The notes under the pieces were generated by a model, which worked only from the letters and a program-made list of their open reading frames with translations, did no database searches and was not told the DNA's origin. A program made the translations under genes and the position numbers. Shown here piece after piece: positions 26,104-34,178 of a stretch of DNA of 64,000 nucleotides. Where the stretch lies: the NCBI GenBank assembly GCA_031417915.1, contig JANOWN010000026.1, positions 13,343 through 77,342 of the forward strand, in the 5' to 3' direction. The stretch comes from Methylotenera_A sp031417915. GTDB lineage: Bacteria; Pseudomonadota; Gammaproteobacteria; Burkholderiales; Methylophilaceae. Within the stretch, counting starts at the first letter, position 1. Every line of letters starts with the position of its first letter.

Positions 26104-27950
26104 TAACTATTCTTTTCAATTTGTTTCGCAGCTTCGGCCGCGGCTTTTGCCGCTTTGGCACGTTCAATCGCAGCGGCGATTTTGGCTTGCTTTTCTTTAT
26201 CTATGCCTGCGTCAACTGGCAGTTTTTCTAATCCTACAGATTGTCTGCGTGCATCAATTTCTGCGATTTCTTTTTTTACATTTTCATCGCTAACGACCAC
26301 GTTTTTAGGCGCGTCGCCTGTCTGGGCTGCTGCCGCTTTGGCTGCTTTAGCGCGTTCAATTGCAGCAGCAATTGCCGCTTTTTTAGCTGTAGCTGCATCC
26401 AAAACAACATTGCCAGAACCCGCATGGATATTGGGCTCCAGAGCATCGTTATTTAGATTTTCAGAAGCTTTTTTAGCCGCTTCTTCTTTTTGTGCTGCTG
26501 CACGTTCTGCGTGTTTTTGCGCACGTTCTAGTTTTTCGCGCTCGATTCTGGCTAATCTAAAGTCATTGCGTTCACGCGCCAAATTGGCGGCTTCGTGCGC
26601 TTTATCAATCGCGATAATTTCACTTTTGGCGTAGCGATAATATTGCACCAGCGGGATGTTGCTGGGGCAAACGTAGCTGCAGGCGCCGCATTCGATGCAA
26701 TCGAACAATTTGTAATCGTTAGCTTTTTCAAAATTATCCGCTTTGGCAAACCAGTAAAGCTCTTGCGGCTGCAAATTTACAGGGCAAGCGTCGGCGCAGC
26801 GCGCGCAGCGGATGCACGGCATAGCAGGCGGCGGCGGTTCAAATAGTGTTGGCGAAGCCGCAATAACGCAATTAGCAGCTTTGGTAATCGGCACATTTTC
26901 ACTCGGCAAATCAAAGCCCATCATAGGCCCGCCCATAATGTAGTGCGTGGTTTCAGCTTTTGCGCCGCCAGCAGCAGCTACTAAATGCTGCAAAGGCGTG
27001 CCGAATAACACCTCAAAATTTTGCGGTTTGTTCACGTTGCCGGTCATGGAAACAATACGATTGATGCTCGGCTCGCCATGCTCAAAATAGCGGTAAAGCG
27101 CCAGCACAGTCGCCACGTTAAACACTTGCAAACCCATTTCAGTGGTGCGTTTGTCGTGCGGAATTTCTGTGCCGAGTACCAAATGCACCAAGCGTCGCGC
27201 ATCGCCGCTGGGGTAGAGCGTGGGCACGACGATGACTTGCATCGTAGTATTGGCGGTAGCTGCGCGCATGCTGGCGGCGGCTTCCGGTTTGTTGTCCTCA
27301 ATGCCAATCAATACGCGTTCAGCGCCGAGTAAATATTGCGCAATTTCAATGCCTTTGACGATTTCGTCGGCGCGTTCGCGCATCAGCAAGTCATCGCAAG
27401 TAATATAAGGTTCGCATTCGGCGGCGTTGATAATCAGCGTGTGCACGCCAGATTTACCATCAGAACGTAGTTTAATATGCGTAGGAAAAGTCGCGCCGCC
27501 CAAGCCCACAATGCCCGATAAACGTAAACTCGCGACTAGACTTTTGCGGTCTGTACTTTTCCAATCTTGCGGTTTTTTTTCTATCCATTCATCTTTGCCA
27601 TCAGGTTTAATCGTGATGCAACGATCTGGCAAACCAGATGGATGCGGGATAATTGCATCTTCAATCGCCGAAACCGTGCCAGAAGTGGTTGCATGTATAG
27701 CTGCAGAGACTGCGCCTTCTGCCTCGGCAATTAATTGGCCTTTTAATACTTGTTCTCCCACAGCCACTTTTATTTTGGGGATATTCCCGACGTGTTGGCG
27801 CAAAGGCAGCACGATTTTTTCGGGCAACGCTAACTGGCCAATCGGCAATTGTGTCGATTGTGCTTTGTTCTCAGGCGGATGTACGCCGCCATTAAATTTG
27901 AAAATCCCAGTTTTTTTGAGTAACCCAGTAAAATTAACGAGTGCGTTCAT
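26103..27950 (-). CDS. rnfC: Rnf electron transport complex subunit C
   Basis: 615 residues. The N-terminal FMN/NADH-binding part has LSGIVGLGGATFPTHIK and INAAECEPYITCDD. Two ferredoxin [4Fe-4S] motifs follow (CIRCARCADACP and CIECGACSYVCP, about residues 375-430). The C-terminal 150 residues are low-complexity Ala/Lys/Glu with two copies of AIERAKAAKAAA, like the variable tails of other RnfC proteins. A copy of element A encodes NIHAG within that tail. Confidence 0.95.
   Translation of the reverse strand: MNALVNFTGLLKKTGIFKFNGGVHPPENKAQSTQLPIGQLALPEKIVLPLRQHVGNIPKIKVAVGEQVLKGQLIAEAEGAVSAAIHATTSGTVSAIEDAIIPHPSGLPDRCITIKPDGKDEWIEKKPQDWKSTDRKSLVASLRLSGIVGLGGATFPTHIKLRSDGKSGVHTLIINAAECEPYITCDDLLMRERADEIVKGIEIAQYLLGAERVLIGIEDNKPEAAASMRAATANTTMQVIVVPTLYPSGDARRLVHLVLGTEIPHDKRTTEMGLQVFNVATVLALYRYFEHGEPSINRIVSMTGNVNKPQNFEVLFGTPLQHLVAAAGGAKAETTHYIMGGPMMGFDLPSENVPITKAANCVIAASPTLFEPPPPAMPCIRCARCADACPVNLQPQELYWFAKADNFEKANDYKLFDCIECGACSYVCPSNIPLVQYYRYAKSEIIAIDKAHEAANLARERNDFRLARIEREKLERAQKHAERAAAQKEEAAKKASENLNNDALEPNIHAGSGNVVLDAATAKKAAIAAAIERAKAAKAAAAQTGDAPKNVVVSDENVKKEIAEIDARRQSVGLEKLPVDAGIDKEKQAKIAAAIERAKAAKAAAEAAKQIEKNS
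26410..26445 (+). repeat. palindromic element A, copy 5 (rnfC tail)
   Basis: Core GCATGGATATTGG at 26422-26434. The inner CCC/GGG still pair but the outer arms no longer match well, so this copy is degenerate. In frame as P-N-I-H-A-G in the disordered RnfC tail. Confidence 0.7.
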
Positions 27951-27966
27951 GTTTTTTTAATATTTT

Positions 27967-28524
27967 TTAAAGCGTAAAAGTAGGTTTAATTGGTATCACT
28001 GGATATCTCCACTTCCAGTTATCAGGCGTTTCGGCGATTGGCACCATCGTAATACAATCGACTGGGCATGGCGCCACGCATAGCTCGCAGCCCGTACACT
28101 CGCTGGTGATAATGGTGTGCATATGTTTTGCCGCGCCTAAAATAGCATCCACCGGGCAAGCTTGAATACACAGCGTGCAGCCAATGCAAACGGGTTCGTC
28201 AATAAACGCGACCGCTTTGGGTTTTTCCACACCATTTTCCGCATTCAGCGGTTTGTATTCCATGCCCATTAAATCAGCTAATGCGCGTACGCCCGCATCG
28301 CCACCAGGCGGGCATTGGTTGATGTCGGCGCGACCTTCTGCAATCGCCGTGGCGTAAGGCTTGCAACCTGGAAAGCCGCATTGGCCACATTGCGTTTGCG
28401 GTAAAATGGCATCGATGCGCGCGATGAGTGGATCGCCTTCTACTTTAAACTTAAGCGCCGCATAGCCCAAAGCCGCGCCTAGTAACAGCGCGAGGCCGAT
28501 CATGATGTATAAAGCGGTTAGCAT
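27967..28524 (-). CDS. rnfB: Rnf electron transport complex subunit B
   Basis: 185 residues. N-terminal membrane helix, then the four-Cys cluster motif CGQCGFPGCKPYA, followed by two ferredoxin-type [4Fe-4S] motifs: CIGCTLCIQACPVDAI and CTGCELCVAPCPVDCI. It is the entry point for electrons from soluble ferredoxin-like donors. Located 16 bp after rnfA and before rnfC. Confidence 0.96.
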   Translation of the reverse strand: MLTALYIMIGLALLLGAALGYAALKFKVEGDPLIARIDAILPQTQCGQCGFPGCKPYATAIAEGRADINQCPPGGDAGVRALADLMGMEYKPLNAENGVEKPKAVAFIDEPVCIGCTLCIQACPVDAILGAAKHMHTIITSECTGCELCVAPCPVDCITMVPIAETPDNWKWRYPVIPIKPTFTL

Positions 28525-28540
28525 TTAATATTTATCAGAC

Positions 28541-29134
28541 CTAATATTTGTCTAAACCAGCAAAGCCCATAAAAGCCAAGCTCATTAATGAGGCAGTAAT
28601 CATGGCGATGGCTGCACCTTGAAATACTTTGGGCACATCGGCGGCTTCTAAACGTTCGCGCATCGAGGCAAATAAAATCAATACCAGCGAAAAACCAAGC
28701 GCCCCACCAAAGCCGAACAAAGCCGACTGTATTGGGCCTTGGCTAGTTTGCGCGTTTAATAATGGAATGCCTAAGACCGCGCAATTGGTGGTGATGAGTG
28801 GCAAGAAAATCCCCAGCATTTGATACAGCAGCGGGAAGCTTTTTTCCATCACAATCTCAGTAAACTGCACCACGCCTGCGATGACGACAATAAACGACAG
28901 CGTGCGTAAATATTGCAGGTTATTTGGCTCGAGCAAATAATAGTTAATCGCCCAACTGGTCATGCTGCCAATTGTTAATACAAAAGCAGTCGCGGCGGCC
29001 ATGCCAATCGAGGCTTCCAGTTTTTTAGAAACCCCCATGAATGGGCATAGACCCAAAATTTTAATCAGCACGATGTTGTTGACCAGTACCGTGCCCAGCA
29101 AAATCATGATGTATTGATGAAAATCTATATTCAT
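28541..29134 (-). CDS. rnfA: Rnf electron transport complex subunit A
   Basis: 197 residues from the ATG at 29134. The frame is open further upstream, but the family N-terminus (HQYIMILLGTVLVNNIVLIK) starts here. Six membrane helices with LGLCPFMGVSKKLEASIGM containing the conserved Cys, and ITTNCAVLG in the second half. First gene of the rnfABCDGE-nth series; a candidate FNR-like dyad lies just upstream. Confidence 0.95.
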   Translation of the reverse strand: MNIDFHQYIMILLGTVLVNNIVLIKILGLCPFMGVSKKLEASIGMAAATAFVLTIGSMTSWAINYYLLEPNNLQYLRTLSFIVVIAGVVQFTEIVMEKSFPLLYQMLGIFLPLITTNCAVLGIPLLNAQTSQGPIQSALFGFGGALGFSLVLILFASMRERLEAADVPKVFQGAAIAMITASLMSLAFMGFAGLDKY

Positions 29135-29149
29135 AGCTGTTTCGTGTTT

Positions 29150-29163
29150 TTGATTGACCTCAA
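29150..29163. promoter_or_regulatory. FNR/CRP-like dyad upstream of rnfA
   Basis: TTGATTGACCTCAA matches TTGAT-N4-ATCAA at 9 of 10 positions. It lies 16 nt before the rnfA start, so it would fit repression better than activation. A single short match, hence low confidence. Confidence 0.25.
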
Positions 29164-29405
29164 TTATAGCGCGATTTAACGTTGAAATTGGCGCAAATTC
29201 AACCAAATCAAGGCTGATGCGTTAACTAAATAATTGTAAAAATGCAATTTTAAAGACATTCTTATATATTTAAAAAGAATATTTAATTATATTTTTAGCG
29301 TTATTTGTTATATACCACTTATTTAGGGGCTGAATCTGCGGCGTTTTCGCATTAAGGTGGCAGTTTCGGTTAAAATAACACACTTTATTTTTAATAGGTT
29401 TTGAT

Positions 29406-30284
29406 ATGTTGCAAGGGTGTTTAGTGGCTATCGTCACGCCGATGCTAGACGACGGCAGTTTAGATCTGGATGCATTGCGCGCACTGATCGATTGGCATGT
29501 TGAGGCTGGCAGTGATGGTATTGTTATTGTGGGCACCTCGGGCGAGTCGCCAACAGTGGACGTGGCTGAACATTGCTTGCTGATAGAAACCACGGTAGAG
29601 CATGTTGCAGGTCGTGTGGCCGTGATTGCGGGTACGGGTGCGAACTCGACCAGCGAAGCGATTGAACTAACGGCCAACGCCAAGGCCTTAGGCGTAGATG
29701 CATGTTTGTTGGTAACGCCTTATTACAATAAACCCACGCAAGAGGGCTTGTATCAACACTTTGCAGCAGTTGCTGGCGCGGTAGATATTCCGCTGATTTT
29801 ATATAATGTGCCTGGCCGCACCAGTTGCGATATGAGCAACGACACCGCTTTACGGCTGGCGGCGGTTAAAAATATTGTGGGCATTAAAGATGCCACTGGT
29901 GGCATAGAGCGAGGTACAGATTTACTGCTGCGCGCACCAAAAGATTTCGCTATTTATAGCGGTGATGATGCCACAGGCATGGCGTTAATGCTGCTTGGCG
30001 GGCATGGTGTAATTTCGGTTACTGCCAATGTTGCGCCAAAATTAATGCATGAAATGTGCGTTGCGGCGATGGCGGGCAATGTGAAAAAAGCCTGCGAAAT
30101 TAACGCAAAATTATTTGCATTGCATCAAAAATTATTTATTGAGCCTAATCCAATTCCAGTGAAGTGGGTACTGCAACAAATGGGTTTGATTAAAGCGGGC
30201 ATTCGTTTGCCGATGCTGAATTTGTCTACGCAATATCATGATGTGTTGCGCGCGGCAATGCGCCAAGCAGAAATTATTTCTTAG
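29406..30284 (+). CDS. dapA: 4-hydroxy-tetrahydrodipicolinate synthase
   Basis: 292 residues. Condenses pyruvate with aspartate semialdehyde in the lysine/diaminopimelate pathway. Schiff-base lysine is Lys161 in GIKDATG; the GTSGESPT pyruvate-binding loop and YNVPGRTSCDM with the catalytic Tyr and Arg are visible. Followed by bamC, an arrangement also seen in enterobacteria (dapA-bamC). Confidence 0.97.
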   Translation: MLQGCLVAIVTPMLDDGSLDLDALRALIDWHVEAGSDGIVIVGTSGESPTVDVAEHCLLIETTVEHVAGRVAVIAGTGANSTSEAIELTANAKALGVDACLLVTPYYNKPTQEGLYQHFAAVAGAVDIPLILYNVPGRTSCDMSNDTALRLAAVKNIVGIKDATGGIERGTDLLLRAPKDFAIYSGDDATGMALMLLGGHGVISVTANVAPKLMHEMCVAAMAGNVKKACEINAKLFALHQKLFIEPNPIPVKWVLQQMGLIKAGIRLPMLNLSTQYHDVLRAAMRQAEIIS

Positions 30285-30313
30285 TATTTTTTATAGTAAA
30301 TGGTGGCAGAAAC

Positions 30314-31579
30314 ATGAAACAAAACGCACTTGTTAAATCAATCGCAATTACGCTACTAACAATATTTGTGAGTGCCTGCGACTCCATCCCTTTTCTCGAC
30401 AACTCGTCGGACTATAAAGGTGCTGGTCGCTCAAAACCCTTAGAGATCCCGCCAGATCTAACTGCGGTGCGCACGAGTGATGCCTACAGCGTACCAGGCG
30501 GCACGACCACATATAACACTTACAATCAAGCACAAGACGGCCAAGAGGCTGGCGTAGAGAAAATTCTGCCAAATTCTGATGGCGTGCGCATGGAAAAAGC
30601 TGGCGCGCAGCGTTGGTTGGTGGTGAATGCGTCCGCCGAGAAAGTTTGGCCAGTGGTGCGTGAGTTCTGGATTGATCAAGGGTTTGCGGTGCGGGTAGAA
30701 AATGCAGAAACTGGCGTCATGGAAACTGAGTGGATTGAAGCGGATGCGATTAAGGCTGCAGAAGGTAAAAAAAATATTGGTGAAAAATTTGATAAATGGC
30801 TAGATAAGCTTTCTGGTCTTGCCGATAGACGTAAATTTCGCACGCGTTTAGAACGTGGCGAGAAAGAAGGCTCAACCGAAATTTATATGACGCATCGCAC
30901 AGTGGCCGGCGCGCCAGATGACGGCAAAAATAAGGTAAGAACCAACTACGGTGAGGTTGAAACGGGTTATCGTTTGGATGGCACAAAATCAGATAAGACG
31001 GCTGAAGAAAACGCTGCTGAATTAGACGCAGAATTATTGCGTCGTTTGATGGTGAAATTAGGTGTGACAGAAAAACGTGCGCAAGAAATTGCTGCAAATC
31101 CAGTCAGCGAAAAACGTGCTGAGGTGGTGAAAGAAGCTGATAGCAGCGTGACGCTTAAATTGAACGATCCATTCGATCGCGGCTGGCGTCGTGTTGGTTT
31201 AGCGTTGGATAGAATTGGCTTCGTGACTGAAGACAAAGATCGCTCGAACGGCTTGTTTTTGGTGCGTTATGCTGATGTGGATATTGATGATAGCCCGACC
31301 AAGAAAAAAGGTTTGTTAGATAAACTTGCATTTTGGAAAGATGATGAGCCTGAAGTTGAGAATAAATCCAAACCAAAAGATGAAAAAACTATTATCGACA
31401 AGCTGCAGTTTTGGAAAGGTGACGACGGCAAAACTGACCCAGCTAAGCAGTATCGCATTAAAGTGACGGAAACTGACAATGGTGGTACGCGCGTGAATGT
31501 GGTGGATAGCGAAGATAAACACAACCGTAGCACGACGGCTAATCGCATTATTTCGTTACTATACGATCAGCTGAAATAG
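30314..31579 (+). CDS. bamC: outer membrane assembly lipoprotein BamC
   Basis: 421 residues, longer than the E. coli protein (344). The lipobox ends at Cys22 (VSAC), after which KPLEIPPDLT marks the conserved unstructured N-terminus that binds BamD. Two helix-grip domains follow (AQRWLVVNASAEKVWPVVREF, and later FDRGWRRVGLALDRIGF). Odd feature: near residues 335-375 the sequence holds two copies of a DKLxFWKxDD motif separated by a charged linker, inside the second domain. dapA lies upstream. Confidence 0.9.
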   Translation: MKQNALVKSIAITLLTIFVSACDSIPFLDNSSDYKGAGRSKPLEIPPDLTAVRTSDAYSVPGGTTTYNTYNQAQDGQEAGVEKILPNSDGVRMEKAGAQRWLVVNASAEKVWPVVREFWIDQGFAVRVENAETGVMETEWIEADAIKAAEGKKNIGEKFDKWLDKLSGLADRRKFRTRLERGEKEGSTEIYMTHRTVAGAPDDGKNKVRTNYGEVETGYRLDGTKSDKTAEENAAELDAELLRRLMVKLGVTEKRAQEIAANPVSEKRAEVVKEADSSVTLKLNDPFDRGWRRVGLALDRIGFVTEDKDRSNGLFLVRYADVDIDDSPTKKKGLLDKLAFWKDDEPEVENKSKPKDEKTIIDKLQFWKGDDGKTDPAKQYRIKVTETDNGGTRVNVVDSEDKHNRSTTANRIISLLYDQLK

Positions 31580-31588
31580 TCAGTAATC

Positions 31589-32359
31589 ATGCGCTTTTCG
31601 TCATTAGGCAGTGGCAGCGCTGGCAACTGTATGGTGATAGAAAAAAATTCAACTCGTTTGTTGTTAGATTGTGGTTTTGGTGCTGGCGAAATTGTCAAGC
31701 GTTTGAAAAAGATAGATTTAGCACCAGAGCAAATCACAGGTATTTTGGTCACGCATGAGCATGATGATCATGCCAAAGGTGCTTTCAAGTTAGCAGCTAA
31801 GTACAGTATTCCAGCTTGGTTATCGCACGGTAGTTTAAAGATGTGCGAGCGTTATTTACCAGTTAACACCAAAGTTATACTAAATATCATCGATAGCCAC
31901 ACTAGGTTTCAAATTGAAGACATTGAAATTTCCCCCTACCCAGTGCCGCACGACGCGCGCGAACCAACACAATTTACCTTTAGCGATGGCGAATATAAAT
32001 TAGGTGTGCTGACCGACGCAGGTGCGTCCACCCAGCATATCGAGCAGGTGCTAAGCGGCTGTGATGCGTTGGTGTTGGAATGTAATCATGATATACACAT
32101 GCTGGAAAATGGTGCCTATCCATACTCATTAAAAAAGCGTGTGGGCAGTCGACTTGGTCACTTAGATAATGCGAGTGCTGCCAGTCTGCTATCTAAGTTA
32201 GATAACACTAAATTAAAACATATCATTGCGGCGCATTTAAGTGCTAAAAACAATACGCCAGAATTAGCTAAAAAGGCTCTAAGTCAGGTGCTTAATTGTG
32301 AATTGGATTGGATAGGCATTGCTGAGCAAGACGCCGGTTTTGCTTGGCGAAGTTTTTAA
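31589..32359 (+). CDS. MBL-fold metallo-hydrolase (YycJ/WalJ-like)
   Basis: 256 residues. Metallo-beta-lactamase fold with the metal motif THEHDDHAKG near residue 54, LGSGSAGNCMVIE at the N-terminus (family hallmark), CNHDIHML and HLDNASAASLL in the second half, and a final His in AAHLSAKN. The family acts on nucleic acids or cyclic nucleotides; the substrate is not known. Starts 9 bp after bamC and ends before a bidirectional terminator. Confidence 0.87.
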   Translation: MRFSSLGSGSAGNCMVIEKNSTRLLLDCGFGAGEIVKRLKKIDLAPEQITGILVTHEHDDHAKGAFKLAAKYSIPAWLSHGSLKMCERYLPVNTKVILNIIDSHTRFQIEDIEISPYPVPHDAREPTQFTFSDGEYKLGVLTDAGASTQHIEQVLSGCDALVLECNHDIHMLENGAYPYSLKKRVGSRLGHLDNASAASLLSKLDNTKLKHIIAAHLSAKNNTPELAKKALSQVLNCELDWIGIAEQDAGFAWRSF

Positions 32360-32393
32360 CGTGCAGTTTTTAGAAAATATAAAATAAGCACAT

Positions 32394-32423
32394 AAAAAAA
32401 GCCGACTATAAGTCGGCTTTTTT
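32394..32423. terminator. bidirectional terminator
   Basis: AAAAAAA-GCCGACT-ATA-AGTCGGC-TTTTTT: a 7-bp GC-rich stem extended by A/T pairs. It lies between the MBL gene and the convergent small lipoprotein gene, and can serve both. Confidence 0.9.
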
Positions 32424-32424
32424 A

Positions 32425-32448
32425 TTAAGCAAAAAACTTATTGCTTAA
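32425..32448 (-). terminator. second hairpin after the Ala-rich lipoprotein gene
   Basis: TTAAGCAA/TTGCTTAA is a perfect 8-bp AT-rich inverted repeat with an 8-nt loop, 5 bp after the lipoprotein stop and just before the stronger terminator. It probably adds to 3'-end definition on the minus strand. Confidence 0.5.
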
Positions 32449-32453
32449 AAAAC

Positions 32454-32678
32454 TTACTGTGCAGCAGCAGGAGCAGCTTCAGCAGCAGGAGCTGCTTCAG
32501 CAGGTGCAGCTTCAGCAGCAGGTGCAGCTTCAGCAGGCATTTCTGCAGCAGGTGCAGCTTCAGCAGCAGGAGCTTCAGCAGCAGGCATTTCTGCAGCAGG
32601 AGCAGCTTCTTCAGCAGGTTTGTTACAAGCAGTTAGAGCAAGTGCTAATAATGCAGCTAATAGAGCGGAACGTGTCAT
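32454..32678 (-). CDS. small Ala/Pro/Glu-repeat lipoprotein
   Basis: 74 residues. A clean signal peptide and lipobox (LLALALTAC, Cys18) are followed by a mature part composed almost only of Ala, Pro and Glu in tandem PAAEA and PAAEMPA units. Such acidic, extended tails occur in small envelope lipoproteins and may act as spacers. The opposite strand is open in the same region (Gln-rich), but only this frame has a start, signal and ribosome site (AAGGGAT). Flanked by terminators, so expressed alone. Confidence 0.8.
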   Translation of the reverse strand: MTRSALLAALLALALTACNKPAEEAAPAAEMPAAEAPAAEAAPAAEMPAEAAPAAEAAPAEAAPAAEAAPAAAQ

Positions 32679-32863
32679 TTTTTGTATCCCTTACGATATG
32701 AACTAAAGTTAAACCAGTTACGGCGGACCACCTTTAGCCCAACCGAGTGCTGTGAATTTTACCAGCAATTATAAAAAATTCCAGTATTTTTTGGATTAAT
32801 GATGAATATTGACGCAAAAAATCGTTATTTTGCAACAATTTACAGCCTAAACTTAAAAAAAAT

Positions 32864-33664
32864 CTATTCTACTTTAATACTTAAGCTTGTATTCTGCTGG
32901 CTAGACGTACTTTGCAACCCTAAAATTTTGCGACTAACTTCATCATTTTGTTGCATGGTGCCGCCAATATCCACCCAATTTCCAAGGCTTACGCGCATTA
33001 CAGTGGTCAATTCTTCAAAATCAATAAAGCCTTGATTATTGAGTCGCGCAATCCTCGGCGTAATTTCCAGCTCAACATTATTGCCGACAGTGCGCGGTCG
33101 TACCGCAAAGCCTGTCGAAACTTCGCGCCAATCGGTAAAACGCTCTACATGCACATAACGTCGGGTAATCGTCACCCATTCTTGCGTAAATGGCACAATT
33201 TGCCCCACGCGAATAAACGCACGCTCACCATCTAACACACTTATAAATTGGTTACTATTTTGCTGTGTGTTGCTGCTATTATTTTCAACCTCTATGCGGC
33301 CGCTATTTGGCTTTGCCCGCCTGTCGTTTGAAACCGTCACTTTGCCTACTTTGGTGGCGCCTTTTGCTTCCACGCGTTCTTGCTGGCTTTGCACGTGATT
33401 GCTGGTTTTTACCGTGATTTTACGGTTCACGCGTGCCGCGTCTAAATTCGCCACCGTCGCTTCAATTTCGCGCATGCGTTCTGGCTGCGCGCGCAAAATT
33501 AGCTGATTATTCATGCCTGTTGCCGTGCCATCCGCGCCCACCATTGGCTCGATAATGGGTAACAAATCGCTGGCAAAGCGGTGTTGTAGGGTAATAATCT
33601 TAAATTCGGTTTCGGCAAGTGCTGCGCAACTTATCAGCAGTAAAGCAAAAAGTAACTTTTTCAT
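32864..33664 (-). CDS. orphan secretin-like exported protein (NolW/secretin N-domain)
   Basis: 266 residues. Signal peptide MKKLLFALLLISCAALA, then an N-domain of secretin type (FKIITLQHRFASDLLPIIEPMV ... NQLILRAQPERMREIEATV), a Ser/Asn-rich linker, and a partial secretin core (FISVLDGERAFIRVGQIVPF ... VELEITPRIARLN ... WVDIGGTMQQND). It is half the length of a pore-forming secretin and lacks the usual C-terminal S-domain, so it may be an accessory rather than a pore. No secretion or pilus genes adjoin it. The DUF7931-like gene follows it in the same orientation upstream. Confidence 0.75.
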   Translation of the reverse strand: MKKLLFALLLISCAALAETEFKIITLQHRFASDLLPIIEPMVGADGTATGMNNQLILRAQPERMREIEATVANLDAARVNRKITVKTSNHVQSQQERVEAKGATKVGKVTVSNDRRAKPNSGRIEVENNSSNTQQNSNQFISVLDGERAFIRVGQIVPFTQEWVTITRRYVHVERFTDWREVSTGFAVRPRTVGNNVELEITPRIARLNNQGFIDFEELTTVMRVSLGNWVDIGGTMQQNDEVSRKILGLQSTSSQQNTSLSIKVE

Positions 33665-33676
33665 GGTATTCCTAAA

Positions 33677-34168
33677 CTAAAGTCCCAATTTAGTTACAGA
33701 AACTGCTTCGGTCGTCTCATCTAACAGCTCACCAAAGCGCGTCAATAAATTTGCCGATTCATTTTCGTCCTCAAACGCGTACTTAAAGCGCGCTTGATCA
33801 ATATGAAAACGCCGACAATAATGGCGCTTGTCGGCAATTACAAAGCAATCTTTAGCGATTTTTGCGACATTATTCGTTTCATACACCGTCATTTTGTGCC
33901 CGAAAAGCCTAAGCAATTCAAATAACCTTGGGCAACTGTTAATAAAATGTTGCGCGTCTTGCAAAATAATTGTCAGTTGACTGAGCGGATTGTCACTTAA
34001 AAACGCATAAAAAGTTTCAAAGCGATTTTGGCTTGCATAATCGCCCCGTGCAAAACTCTGATCAAAAATCAGTAGCTCGCTAGTGGCACTTTCAATGACT
34101 AAATCAAGCGCAGCTGCGTAGTTGCGCTCACCCAAAATAATCGTGTTAGGCTTCAATTCATCCGTCAT
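33677..34168 (-). CDS. hypothetical protein, PLD-like (DUF7931 type)
   Basis: 163 residues from the ATG at 34168, preceded by AAGGAACTG. Soluble. SATSELLIFDQSFARGDY and FVIADKRHYCRRFHID resemble an inactive phospholipase-D-like half domain, as proposed for DUF7931. The catalytic H-x-K-x4-D is not present. Its start lies 10 bp before the roxA stop region, so it is co-transcribed with roxA. Function unknown. Confidence 0.6.
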   Translation of the reverse strand: MTDELKPNTIILGERNYAAALDLVIESATSELLIFDQSFARGDYASQNRFETFYAFLSDNPLSQLTIILQDAQHFINSCPRLFELLRLFGHKMTVYETNNVAKIAKDCFVIADKRHYCRRFHIDQARFKYAFEDENESANLLTRFGELLDETTEAVSVTKLGL

Positions 34169-34178
34169 TGCAGTTCCT

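Noticed and set aside
32441..32701. Gln-rich open frame on the plus strand opposite the Ala-rich lipoprotein
   Set aside because: It is the mirror of a repetitive coding sequence; the minus-strand frame has a signal peptide, lipobox and ribosome site.
32964..32976. CCAATATCCACCC, 12 of 13 bases like a reversed element A core, in the secretin-like gene
   Set aside because: It has no pairing arms and encodes WVDIGG, which fits the secretin core pattern itself, so it is probably coincidence.
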